Source: Spirogloea muscicola | Taxonomy: Eukaryota; Streptophyta; Zygnematophyceae; Spirogloeales; Spirogloeaceae | DNA: 64,000 nt | Direction: 5' to 3' | Assembly: GCA_009602725.1 (NCBI GenBank) | Contig: WELB01000212.1 | Location: 135,031-199,030, forward strand | Shown here: positions 11,851 through 22,817 of the stretch, one piece after another | Layout of the letters: every line of letters starts with the position of its first letter | Position numbering within the stretch: position 1 is the first letter of the stretch | The notes under the pieces: generated by a model | What the model was told of the DNA's origin: nothing | Seen by the model: only the letters and a program-made list of their open reading frames with translations | Database searches by the model: none | Made by a program: the position numbers and the translations under genes

Positions 11851-14800
11851 TTATGAAACCTTCTTGGGAAGGTCGTAAAGCTTCTTCAGAGCTTTGGATG
11901 CCTTGTGATCTGCACGATAGCACAGCACACGCAGCAGTGTTTGTGCATCCGTGGTGCTCCACCTACATCAGATAACCAAGAAATCATTCGCCAGTCAGAG
12001 GATGCTTAAGTGTTTCCCTGATCCCTTCTCAAGCTTGCAAGCTTGCGCAAGTCACTGCTCAGGTATGTCATTGGAGCACCTGCTGGAAGGAGCACCATAT
12101 CTGGACGTAAGAGCGTCTAGTAGCCAGGCTGGTGACATACCTGTGACCAAGTGGGGGTACAAGGTTGGGTGAAGGCTTGGAGGTAGTAGAGTTTAGCCTG
12201 CTGCCTTCACGAGTTGCCGCTAAGTACGCTTCAAGAATCTCATCGGTATCACAAGCGAAGAGATTTAGTATCTGCTCTGCATTCTCCGAGGCTTTCTCAA
12301 CATCCTCGACTGGCAAGCCCTCTCCTTCAGCTATGAAGAGGTCCTGTACATAACAATCCACAACCCAATCTTATGAATTACCCCCTCTACAGCAACTATG
12401 CAGGCTTATTGAGTAGTATGAAGCGCATGAGCATGCAGATTGCAAGGGTGCTCCAATATTGAGCACAGCACGTACTTTCAGAGAACTCAAATCCTCATCA
12501 AGAAGTCCAGCATCTGATATCAAATAGGCACGATTTGGACCTCCAGCCAAAAGAACCCTCAGAAAAGCGTCCATGCAAGCCTGGAGGAAGCAATCAACAA
12601 ATGCACAACATACATACAATACGTTATCACGACTTCAGTCATATTTAGGCAGTGGGAAATCATGCTCAAATTTGGCATCCGCTTTGCACAGACACAGTGC
12701 AAGAAAAGCTTGGTAAAAGCAGCTCTGGAGCTAGTTTTGAATGATAATATCAACACCACAAGGTCCATGCAGGTCAGAACTTGCTGCTGCCATGCGAGAA
12801 ACCAAAGCAGGGGCAAATACAATCCAATGACCTTGCCTTGTCTACCTTTGCAAGAGCCAGCACAACAGAGTCCCTCAAAGACTCGTCGATGACCTCAGCC
12901 AGCTGTGCCAGTGCAGGGTCAAGGGCATCAAGCAGTACTGCTATGCGTCTGTTGGAGACACCTCCGCAGTACAGCTGGTCGAGTTGGGGTGCCAAGTCAT
13001 AGAAGACCACTCGGTACGCTACGAATTTGCACAGCTCCAGGTTGGCCTGTTGCAGGACTTGGCGTGCTGGCGCAAAGGGAGACTCAAGCTCCCGAGGCAA
13101 AGGCCGCTTTGCTGCGTGAAGCTTGGAGCCCAGCCTTCCTGTGACGAGGCCAAACATGTGACAGGCATGAGGGCCCTGCCGAGGAAGACCAGAACAACGA
13201 AGAAGCAAAGCAGATGGGTGAATGCCAATTGTAGAACTTGGTAGTGCTGTTGGTCTGGCAACAAGTGGCCTCACTCTGTTGTGTTGGCTGAGCACTGGGC
13301 GAAGGCAAAGCTTGCCAAGCATCCGCCATCCTTGTAGTCATCGCCTCCGTCTCTTGCAGGATTTGCTGGAGGGTGTTTATCCTCACACAGAGCCTCTGAA
13401 TGGAGAGGCTCTCAAGTTTCGGCACAGAGCCATTGCCGAATCTCCGGGATGGCTGCCTCTGAAGCTCCCTTTTGCTGTTCTTTTGCTGCTGTTGCTGCAC
13501 CCTCACAAAGAGTTCCTTCTTGTACCTGGTCAGCGGAGGCAGCGGGGGTACAAATTGATCTTTGCTACCTGGAGAATATAAGGACATAGCAAAGACAAGA
13601 TCAGTGCTTGGCCAACACCGTAGTATCAGGCAAGAACCGACTACTGTGCAGCTTGTACAATACTGCAAACCTAAGTGCCACATTCAAGATCATGTTGTGG
13701 TGCATGCAGGTCAACCTTGACCTCAATGATCTTAGGATTCTCTCTGGTAAGCTCACCAATGCTATCAAGAGTCCGCTGCACATACAGCTCAAAACACGAG
13801 TTCATGCCATCGACCAGCATGTGCAGGTGATCTGGATCGGGGGGGACAGGCAGCTCAAAAAAGGCGTTGAGCGTGTCCTCAGCCAGCCTAAGGACTTCGG
13901 CTACAGATGCTGCACAGTTGCCTCGTGTTGCCCCTGCATTCCAATTCTGCAGAGGCATAACAGAAGTATGGGAGCACTAGCTTGATCAGCTTCACCTAGA
14001 TGCAAGCTTCGCATAAGCAATTGGGACTGTCAGGCAGGCTGAGTAATGAGGTTGACACGATAAGCCTGCCCATCGAAAACGGCCGCTGTTTGGTGGCCAT
14101 TGACACAGTAGATGGCTAGTGCTGTTGTTCTGGCTCTTGGAACTGTTACATGGATCCAAGTTGACTAAAAAGCAAGCGAGGCAAGCATACCTCCTGGTAT
14201 ACGCTTCGGTCTATCCACTCAGAAATTTGTACAATCCGGTGGTCCATCCATTTCTGCATGAGCGTGTTGGTGACGGTGTCCGCTTCAAAAGGCGGCATCT
14301 CGCGGATGACAGCCTTCCCTCCATCATCCGATCCCATGGCATCCTCGACTGCAATCTGCACGAGCTCCTTCTCAAGCACATCGGCTGCTGCAAGGACCTG
14401 GTTGTAGTGGGAGAACATGGACAACGACATCATCAAGAATTTGTGTGCTTCAAAGAGTGCCACAACGATGATCTAGCTTTCCGGTCTAATCAACGTGGCA
14501 GCACAAAATGGCTCCAAAGTACGAGGCAGCTTGATCAACGACGATACGTCATGCCAGTTATACCATCGAGGCCTCTGGAGTAAGGACAGACAAGCCCTCC
14601 AGGAACTGCTTGAGCTCCCTCCGGTAGCAGGCATGGAGAGTCGCGGCCGCGACTCCCCCAGCGTTGGCATGCCATTGCTTCAAGACAGGTGTGAAATTGG
14701 AGGCCTGCTTTTGAGCAAGATCTGCTGTGTCTTGTGCCATGATAGCTAAGGTTGGGGAAGGCACACCGTCCCCTTTCTTGAAGGACCTTCTCTTGCTGCT

Positions 14801-17046
14801 GGCACTCTCCATGAGCTGCGTAGCAGGGATGCCAGCTATCAGAATACCTCAACTGAAAGAAGGAAGCCAGTGACTCCCCGTCTGACTGTGTCTGAATAAA
14901 CTGGAAGCTCAACTTGAGACACAAAAGTTGGCCAAGAGTGCTCACCTCCGCAAATGCAGCCTTCATCGAGGAGCGTATGTAAGTGTCCACTTGCTTCCTG
15001 GCCATGTCCTCCTTGGACTTGGTGGGTGTCCTCATTGGAAGCTTCGCATGCCTCTCCTGCCCTTGCAGGATCTCTTCCGCCAAGAGCGCTATCTCAATCA
15101 GGCTCTCCATGACGCCCTCGGCGAAGGGGAAGGCTTCATGGTAAGCCAGCAGCCTCTTCTCAGCATAGCCCTGCCCATACATTTGGCAATGAATATTCAA
15201 TCAAATTAAGCTCCAGGATGCAAACGGAGATAAGGTGAGCACATCATGCCCAAGCTTGCTTGCTCAGGTACAAGCAGCCTCATTACTGGCAGCGGAGTCC
15301 TTCATTCGGGTGGTGTTGAGCAAGAGGGTAAGCAAGACAGACTGAACCTGCATTGAGCCAAGAAGCGTCTGTAGTAGATGTGCTTGTTCCTTTTCCCACC
15401 TGCCCGCATCCACGTCTTTCACATCCTTGGCAACTTGCCTTATCTGCACGACGCTTGACTAATTGGTCAGAAATTTCCCTATGCCCATCAAGCATCAACA
15501 AAGTAAGTCTAGAGTTTATTACACAGCCGTACTGTGTGGTGCCTGGGTGTCAAACACTGTGTCCAGAGTCTCAACGATACAACTCATGTATGGCACCTGT
15601 GCTTCTGCTGCAGATAAGAGCTCCCGCTCATCCTGGCCGCCCACGACAAACTGGCGGAAGAGTACCCAAGCAAAGCACGCGCTGTGCATCACAGGGCTGA
15701 TGCCCAAGATGCCCCATGTACGTTTAAGCAGCTCCAGGACGTCATCCACCTCCTCAATCAGCACCCCATCCTCAAGAAGATCAAAGCAGGACCGGAGAAG
15801 CATCTCATACAGGTATATGTTGAGTGGAAAGCCATCGGCCCAGTGACAGACGTCCTCACGGGCATCTCCAGGTGCCAGTCGCTCGGCCCTTGTCATGGCA
15901 GCGGCTCTCAGCGATTGCATAAGTTCAGCTTTCTGGAGATCTGCATCGTGATGCTGCAGTCTCCAAGCAGCACCCGCTGGTGCAGCTTCAGGGCTTTCTG
16001 GTGAGCTCCACTTGTCCAAGCCAAGTAGACATTGAGCAGGCTGCGTTCTGTGCAGGGCAAGCGTCTGGAGTATGCATGCGCTGCGCTTGGTCAGGGCCAC
16101 TCGCAGTCAATGCTCACCTGAAGCTGGTTGAGCAGCTGCTTGAGCCGGGTGACAACAGGGTCTGAGCCCTGCCCCTTCAGCAGGGGGCAACGCAAGAGGC
16201 CTTCCTCGAGCAGCCGGAGCTGGCGCCTCTTCCAGGCAAGAAACTCCAGCTGGCTGGGAAATTCAGCGGCTCCAACATGCTGCAGCAGCTCCACAGGGAC
16301 CAGCAGCGCATCGGGCCTCCTTCCAACCTACCAATATACAGAAGCAGGACACCCTTCGTCACAGGGCAGGAGTATGGACCTCCTGACCAGCTCCTAAGTT
16401 GCTCAGTCACCTGCCTTAAGTCGGCATTGCACCTGATTGACGTGCTAGCCAAGTAACACGTATGTTTCTCAAGCTGCCATGGCTACTATCGAGAAACAAC
16501 GAGCCATGGGCCTGTCAAGTCCAAATATCGGGAAGAACTGCCGAAAGCTCATGCTCCATGGCTTCGACAATGCTCGGCACTGACCTGCCCAGCAAGGGCT
16601 CTGGTGAGAGCCCGCCTGGTCCGCAGGTCGGAGCTCTCGGAGATCTGCATCTGTGCACGAACGATGTCGATCGGCTGGGCCTGCACGCCCTGCCTGCCTG
16701 ACCCTGGGCTCTTGGCACGCAGCCCAAGAGCCTGCTTGATGCGGCTGGTGGTGGTTGGCACGGATGCCCTCCGGCCCAGAGGCCTGGACGTGCTGGACGT
16801 CGTGCTGCGGGTACTGAGCTTAGGGGCGACAGCCGCCACCAGAATCTCGTACGCCGCCTCCCGCAGGTCCTCCTCCGAGAGCCCGGCCTCCAGCGCCGGG
16901 AGCGGCGACCAGAGGTCGTCGGGGTGCTCGGAGCCGGGCGCCGAGCGGCTGCTGCTACCGGTGCCCGGGCCGCCATTGCTCGCGGCGGGATCCGGCGGCG
17001 TCACCCTCAGCGCGCCGAAGCCGAAGCTCAGTCCTCCGAGGCTCAT
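11851..17046 (-). CDS. PATROL1: PATROL1-like MUN-domain protein (unc-13 homolog, DUF810)
   Basis: Plant Munc13-like protein. PATROL1 promotes plasma-membrane delivery of H+-ATPase vesicles by a MUN-domain tethering function. About 13 exons. Exon 1 (16,585-17,046) holds LREAAYEILVAA, a Ser/Thr-rich stretch, SRIKQALGL and the very conserved RAQMQISESSDLRTRRAL. Exon 2 (16,118-16,327) holds LLVPVELLQHVGAAEFPSQ and WKRRQLRLLEEGLL. Later exons (approximate) carry ACFAWVLFRQFVVGG (about 15,640), VQIAVEDAMGSDDGGKAVIR with MPPFEADTV (about 14,290), EVLRLAEDTLNAFFELPVP (about 13,890), ACMDAFLRVLLAGGP (about 12,560) and GEGLPVEDVEKA (about 12,320). The final exon (11,851 to about 11,960) ends LLRVLCYRADHKASKALKKL..PKKVS with TAA. 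All are collinear with PATROL1. The start is the first Met of the homologous frame. The GC-rich 5' flank has one unknown base at 17,201. Gln/Lys-rich tracts near 13,500 may be linker. Confidence 0.9.
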
Positions 17047-17345
17047 GGCTCAACGCAGCAGCCTGGCGTCGGATCGGCCGCTCGTCGTAACCAGCTTCCG
17101 GCAGCGCGCTCAGGCCCGCTCCACGCGGTGGCCGTCACTCGCGCGAGGGCCAATGCCTCGCCTCCCGCGCCGCCCAGCGCCAAGTCCGCGGCGCGCGCCG
17201 NGGCGGCGGCGGCGGCGGCGGCGGCGGCATGGCGGCGGCGGCGGCGCGGAATGGACAGGCCCGGCGGCGGGTCCCGGCGGGCGTGGCGGGAGAGCTGCCC
17301 TGGGCGCTGCATGAACGACGAGATCTGCTGACGTGACGGATAAAG
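17047..17345 (-). promoter_or_regulatory. GC-rich 5' region of the PATROL1-like gene
   Basis: Contains a (GGC)n run interrupted by an unknown base at 17,201. Likely promoter and 5' UTR. Open frames on both strands here are low-complexity products of the triplet repeat. Confidence 0.45.
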
Positions 17346-17499
17346 GGGAAGGAGGTGTCTTCCAAGCCAAGGTTGTTGCTGTGTAAAAGGCCGGCGCAGA
17401 AGGGGGTACGTTACGGAGACAGCGGCTGTGTCGTTCAGATGAGAGAAGGCGTTGTTGGAAGGGGGGCAAGCCGTTTAACGAAAGAAAGGCAAGCGAGAG

Positions 17500-18200
17500 G
17501 TGCTCTCTTCGTTCATTGTCCATTCTTTTTTGGGCTGGCTTTGCCGGCCCCTCTTCTCTATGGGCGCGCACTCCATTCTCTTCGAAGGGGCAGGGGCGAT
17601 GGCCCGAGCCGAGCCGAGGCAAAGGAGGAGAGCTCTTAGCCAGCTCGTTACCCAGTTAATAGGACATTTGTAAGGCTAGAATTGGCCTCCCTTGCAAATT
17701 CATGCGCACCGCGCGCCGTCTCTCTACGAAGTCAGGGGTCATGAACAAATAGCTCTTTCCCCTCACAGCCATCGCCCTCTACTGGAAGCGTCTCTCTCTA
17801 GTCAAGTGAAGCGATGGCTTTGACAGGCTCTGTACATTCCTTTGGGCTGGCCTCTCACAGCCACCATTCCACTTGGAAGCGCTGTTCTTTGACAGGCCAG
17901 CCCAAAGAGACTGAACAAGGTTACAAAGGCCCGGAAGGCAAGCAGAAGGATTGGACAAGGTCCAAAGCCGCCCCCACTAGGACAAGACAGCCACGCCATC
18001 TTCTCAGCTCTGCTCTGTTGTTGACCAGCGGTCATTAAGAATTTAATTGTGACTGACCCTAGATGTAGCTTCGTGATCTGCGCTTCCTGGGCCCTGTCCA
18101 TTTGCACAAGTCATGGAGAGTAGTTTTGCACCTTCCGGCCCTCTGGACCTTGTTCATTCCTTTTGGGCTGGCTGCTGACAGCCATCGCTCCCTTGTCAAG
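17500..18200 (+). repeat. Mosaic repeat: hairpin modules and GGCCTCCC box
   Basis: In order: hairpin module at 17,515-17,580 (GGGCTGGCTTTGCCGGCCCC, then TCTATGGGCGCGC); a box at 17,637-17,730 (AGGACATTTGTAAGGCTAGA, ATTGGCCTCCC, CATGCGCACCGCGCGCC); a module at 17,830-17,900; and a module at 18,140-18,205. The 17,637-17,730 part matches the reverse complement of 58,600-58,685 closely, even outside the boxes. Confidence 0.7.
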
Positions 18201-18540
18201 AGCCTCTTCTGCACGCTCCTCTCGGGCCAGAGAATGTGCAGCCCGACGAGAGCTAGATCTCTGTCCTGTCAAAGTGGCTCATGCAAAGCTCCTCTGCGTG
18301 GGTGCTCTTGCCCCACCCTTGTCTGGCTGACTGGCTCCTCACAGTCCCTCTACATGCATTTGGCTCGCTGTCACAGCCGCCATCTTATATCAGCAGCCAC
18401 TTTCTCCTTGAGAGAGCCCAGCAGCCCGTTCTGCAAGTTGCCAGTGCTGTATCCCCAGCTCTTCCCAGTCTTGATTCTGTCCGGCGCCTGTGGGCCACTC
18501 CTTGCCTGCTGCTAATTAGTTGGACCTCCGGCTACTGACC
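18201..18540 (+). repeat. Decayed retroelement 3' end
   Basis: A plus-strand open frame ends LLISWTSGY-stop at 18,540, resembling the terminal LTRGY-stop box. It directly follows the hairpin modules. Weak evidence. Confidence 0.3.
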
Positions 18541-19490
18541 AGATCTTCCCCAGACACAGCAATACTGATCAATATCTAGGCACCTTGTAAGTATTTGTGC
18601 TACAGTGGAATTTCTATGTACATCCTTCCATATTAAATTGTCCATTCTTTGAATCCTAGAATGTAACCTACTTCAGGTGACCTGACCGCCAGAAGCCGAC
18701 ATCAAAGGTTGGAGAGGCCGCCCTTTTTCCTCTTTGCCTCCAGCTTATGTACCATTAGTCACGCACAGATATAGCAGCACGGCCCTAGTGGCCTACAAGC
18801 TGAAAATCTGAGAGACATTATGTAGGATGAGATAAGATCGTAAGAGAAAGGGGCTGGCCCGAGATACTTGTGCTGTGCTCATCAATTTTCACCTGACCTC
18901 TACCTCCTAAGGGGCCTATGAAAAGCTGGAGGAAGCCCAAGCCAGAGGCAGCGCTCATGCATATCAGCCAACTTGTGGTCATGAAGGCAAGCAGCTTCTC
19001 AAGAGGTGGACTGGGGTGATATTCTTGGTGCAGCTACCAAGTGTAAACAATGTGGGGCCAGGCAAGCACGCACTGTGATGGGCACAGCGCTGGCTGCTAG
19101 GACAGTTTGCTACAAGAGTGTGGCTCCTTCCCTATACAGCTTACAAGACGGGAAGGTCATCCACATTGTTTGGCTGGAGCACTATGAGGGGTAATCCCTC
19201 CAGTATCATCCATGGCTCAGATGCTTATTTGTGGGACAAAACTGGCCACAATCCATTGTAGGATGTGGTAAACCTGACAGAACAGCGTCTGCGCTACTAA
19301 TACCTTGCGGGTCCTTACAATGCTATCCTCAATCATGTCCTACTCAGTTGTATGTACCTTCTGACCTACTGGTGCTAACGCTAAGAAGACTTGCTGTGTG
19401 GCCTGCTTCTAGTGCTTGAGGTACCTAAAATGTGGGTGCTTTCAAATGGGCAGTGGAACTATACAAGGCAGCTAGCCGTTGATGAAGAGT
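18541..19490. other. Intergenic, no supported gene
   Basis: Holds the 3' flank of the carrier gene. A stretch at about 18,910-19,080 (+) reads weakly like coding sequence (AYEKLEEAQARGSAHAYQP) but has no recognisable domain or exon partners. Confidence 0.4.
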
Positions 19491-20989
19491 CTAAGAGCCA
19501 TCCACTTGGAGAATGCTTTTGCAAGCCTCGTAGAAGGTCCAAGACAACCCTGAGGCAGGCAGCATCTTTATACAGCTGGCACGAAGGCCTGTGTATAAGC
19601 CACCAAAACCCTCCTCAGCGACAATGGTTGTCAGCGCATCGGCCATGTTCCTGTACGGCCTGCCCGACTTGGACATGCTGTCCACAATCAGACGCTTACG
19701 AGCAACCTCCAGCGGGAATGTAGAGGCACTGGAAAGCACCCCTGCAGGGTACAGAAGTGGCTGCTAAGAAGAGCAGGAGTGCAACATGCACAAGATGATG
19801 GTGACACAGGGGTGAAATATATAGCAGGACAGCAGCTCTTACGTGTTTGACATCAGAGAGGAAGCAGATTGGGCTCTCAGAGCTGATATGGATTGGGGGC
19901 CAGGCGGGTGCACAGTTGGTGAACCAGTGACGCGAGTGAGAACAAGGACACACCAGCCACGCCGCCAATCACCATGGTGTCCGTCAAACCGAGCCGCTTC
20001 TTCCCCGTGAATTTGAGCATCCGGAGCTTGAGCATATCGTAGATATAATAGTATGCCGCACTATATGGGAGCATGCCGATGAGCGTGGGCGTGAGGCCAC
20101 GGTAAAGGCCCATAGGGCCATTCGTTTCAATAATCTGCTCAAATGTGCTCCTTATGCTTGTATTACCAAGCGGGTTGACAGTCATCCTGTCCTGCACAAA
20201 GACCACCTTCACTCAATGTAAGTCTGTACTTGGTCAGCCTTTCCGCTGGCAAAGACCGGCAGTCAGCTCCTCCTGCTGACCTCTGGATGACGCACAGGTT
20301 TGACAGTAGGTACCAGGGCTCTGCCCACTTGGCCAACACACAGCAATAGCAATACCCTCAGCAAGGTACTAGATATCATGCTGTCACTTGCAGACCAAGA
20401 GTTAATGCTTGAGCTTCAAGACCGTCATGCAAGCCACAATTATTGCGTACCTTGACAACTTCGAGTGGGTAGCAAATGAAGGTCGAGACGAGGCCAGCAG
20501 CAGCTCCAGCTACACCAGAAGGGTGCAGATTTGAGGGCCGCAGGAATGCCCGGTATGGCATTCCGTCCACGCCGGCCACATGGAGCCCGTCCTTCACCCG
20601 CTGCCTTTCTCGCTTCCGAGCCGCAGTCAAGCCAAGCTTGACTGCCTCAAAAGTCATTAGCTCGATCGCGCTGCTGGGCGCCGTGCGGAGGATGTTGATG
20701 GTGTTGCCGCCCCAGAGCCCCCGCCAGCCTGCAGTCCTAAGGACCTCGGCGAAGATGCCCCGCATGCTCTTGCCACCTCCGGTAATGGCCCGCGTCCTGC
20801 AAGCCGGACACAGGTGTGTCAATTTGACTTGAAGCTCTTAACCTTGACGGAAGAGCACCAGCAGGGTAACGTTTTGGTCATGAAGAAGGTGTACCTGATG
20901 GTCTCCAGCGGGCCAACAGCGGTCTTGGTAAGAGCCCCCGCGATCATGCCGCTGGCAAACGTCTTGAATGCATGGCTGTTGACCTGCTC
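19491..20989 (-). CDS. Mitochondrial carrier family protein, BT1-like nucleotide transporter
   Basis: Inner-membrane solute carrier with three repeats. Exons from 3' to 5': 19,491 to about 19,742; 19,954-20,191; 20,451-20,796; 20,895-20,989. Each repeat has the PX(D/E)XX(K/R) signature: GPLETIR, YPLEVVK and FPLEVARKR. The segments SGMIAGALTKTAVGPLETIR, GWRGLWGGNTINILRTAPSS followed by AIELMTFEAVK, and GGVAG/GVLSSASTFPLEVAR follow the BT1 (Brittle1) adenine-nucleotide carrier subfamily rather than ADP/ATP carriers. Substrate (ADP-glucose, AMP/ADP/ATP or other) cannot be told from this. The 5' exon(s) with any targeting peptide were not resolved. They probably lie in the GC-rich stretch 21,000-21,650, where several frames compete. 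The gene is transcribed divergently from the E2 gene. An insertion rich in Lys/Arg (ARKRERQRVKDG) precedes the second repeat. Confidence 0.88.
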
Positions 20990-21935
20990 CTGCACGTGGA
21001 AGCTCCAGACTAGGAGTGAGGATGGGCATGATGTAGCTCCGAGTAAGGCAAATCCAGGGGCTGCAGAGGCAGCCTCTGGCCACTGTTCGAATGGGACAAT
21101 GGTACTCTTTGTGACAGAAGCACAAGCACTGTCAGGCTGCTCTTCAATTGGCGATGAAATGACTGGTCAGACTTGAGTCTGGAGCTGCATCTTTCAAATT
21201 GCAGAAGACAGCTCCCCAAGTTGTACAGATGATACATAAGGGCTGGAAGTCTGCAACGAAGCAGAGAGTGGGAGGAAGAATGGAGAGAGAGGGAAAGGAC
21301 GCAGGCGCACAGGCAGGGGCAGGGTCCAAATGGGGGACACAATTGTGGCAGAGGGGGGAGCGGTGCGGCGCGCCCACCCTGAGAGCGCCGGCCAAGCCAT
21401 CCACAGCGGCCTCCAGGCCGGCGACATGATCGGCCCGCGGCCCGCAGCCATGGCAGCGCGGGAGTGCCAGCCGAGGCGGCGCCTCGGTGGCCGCCATGCT
21501 CCAGCTCCGCCGGCTCGTCGCCCCGAGCTGCCACGAGGCTCAGCCGCGCCGGGCCATGGCCGCCGCCCAGGCGGGCCGCGCAGGCGGCGGGCCGACGGCA
21601 GCCGGCATGGCCGAGAGGGGGTTTGGGGCTTGGGGGGCTAACCGAGCGCTCCACTCCCCCAGACGTGGTCGCTCAGCGAAGAAAGCGGGGTGCCCGCCGT
21701 GTGGCCGCCGGGGTTCCCGTCGAGTCAGAGCGCCCGCCGACGTTGGGGTTGACGGTGGCGGACCCTTGCCCAGGCTGCTGCTGGCCCCCCGGTGCTCCCG
21801 CCGCCCTTCTGGAAAGGAGAGCTTTTGCTTTCCTTCCGGCCCGCCACGCGGCCGTGTCATCCAGGCAAGCAGAGCAGCCCACCCCCCATCTCGTCTCGCC
21901 TCGCTTCCAGAGACTCGCCCCATCGCGTAGCCCTT
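20990..21935. other. GC-rich region, probable 5' exon(s) of the carrier gene
   Basis: Upstream of the carrier on its strand. Several overlapping minus-strand frames begin with Met between 21,450 and 21,650. None has a decisive targeting signal or splice donor, so no exon is assigned. Confidence 0.35.
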
Positions 21936-22150
21936 CCAGATTCCAGCCCCTATCCTCAATGGGCGAGCCCTTCTTCCAAATTCGTCCCGGGCTTCCCCTG
22001 GCTAGCTTTTCGAGGTAGCTGTTCACAGCCCTCGTCCCTTTTTTGTGTGAGAGCCACTTTCTTTTCAACATTTCACGTTCATGCGCACCGCGCGCCTTCT
22101 CTTTCACAGCCCTCGCCCGCTACCTCTCTCTACTCATGTTTCTCACACGG
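21936..22150 (+). repeat. Mosaic repeat: hairpin half and CATGCGCACC box
   Basis: CCAGCCCCTATCCTCAATGG plus GCGAGCCCTTC, as in 58,740-58,870. Then a CACAGCCCTCGTCCC/GAGAGCCACTTTCTTTTC copy and CATGCGCACCGCGCGCCTTC at 22,081. It lies in the sense direction 0.7 kb upstream of the E2 gene. Confidence 0.6.
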
Positions 22151-22499
22151 GGGAATGGACGACCGGTTCGGGTGGACGATGGGGCGCCACAGCCCACACG
22201 GACGATGACCGTATAGACGTGAGCTACATGCCACCGTCTCAAGTTGTATCCACATCGAACATCACCCATCAGCGCGTGGTCGGCCGCCCAATGGCCCGGC
22301 GCCGAGGCGAAACGAGCGGATCGAACGGAGCGTGGCCTCCCACCAAAGCCACCGCCCCTTCCCTTTCCCCGCGCCGCTCGTCCCGCCTTCCTCGCCGGGC
22401 CTCTGCTTCTGGTACACCGCACTCCCTTCCAAAGCTTACTTCTCCCTGCCGTCTCGCGCGCCGCCCCCGTCACGCGGCCCTTGCTGCGCCTGGCTGCGC

Positions 22500-22817
22500 C
22501 CGCCATCGCCGCCCGCCCTCTCTTGCGCGGCGGCGGCGGCGGCGGCGGCGGAGGGCTCGCGGCGAGGNTCGCCGAGGCCGGGGGGGGGGGACTTCGCGCA
22601 GTCCCGCACGCGGCCGCGGCCCGCCCCTTCTGGGGCTCTGAAGAAGCGGAACGAGACGGGAATTCCCCGCTTCAGTGGCTTGTGGCGCTCCTGCCTCCTC
22701 GTTGAGAGCTCGCTGCGAGCCGTGCCACTGGGACGGTGTGGCTTTGCCCTGCGCTCGGCCGTGGCAGGCAGGCTCGGCAGCGGTGCTGAGGGCGGGGGGC
22801 TGTGGCGGCCGCTGAGG
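22500..22817 (+). promoter_or_regulatory. GC-rich promoter and 5' UTR region of the E2 gene
   Basis: Contains a (GGC)n run at 22,530-22,552, an unknown base at 22,568 and a poly-G tract near 22,580, followed by the gene start at 22,818. No TATA box is evident. Confidence 0.45.

Noticed and set aside
21010-21654. 214-residue minus-strand open frame as the carrier N-terminus
   Set aside because: Its frame does not join the carrier exon at 20,989 by a clear splice, and it runs through sequence with no targeting or carrier signature. Left unresolved.
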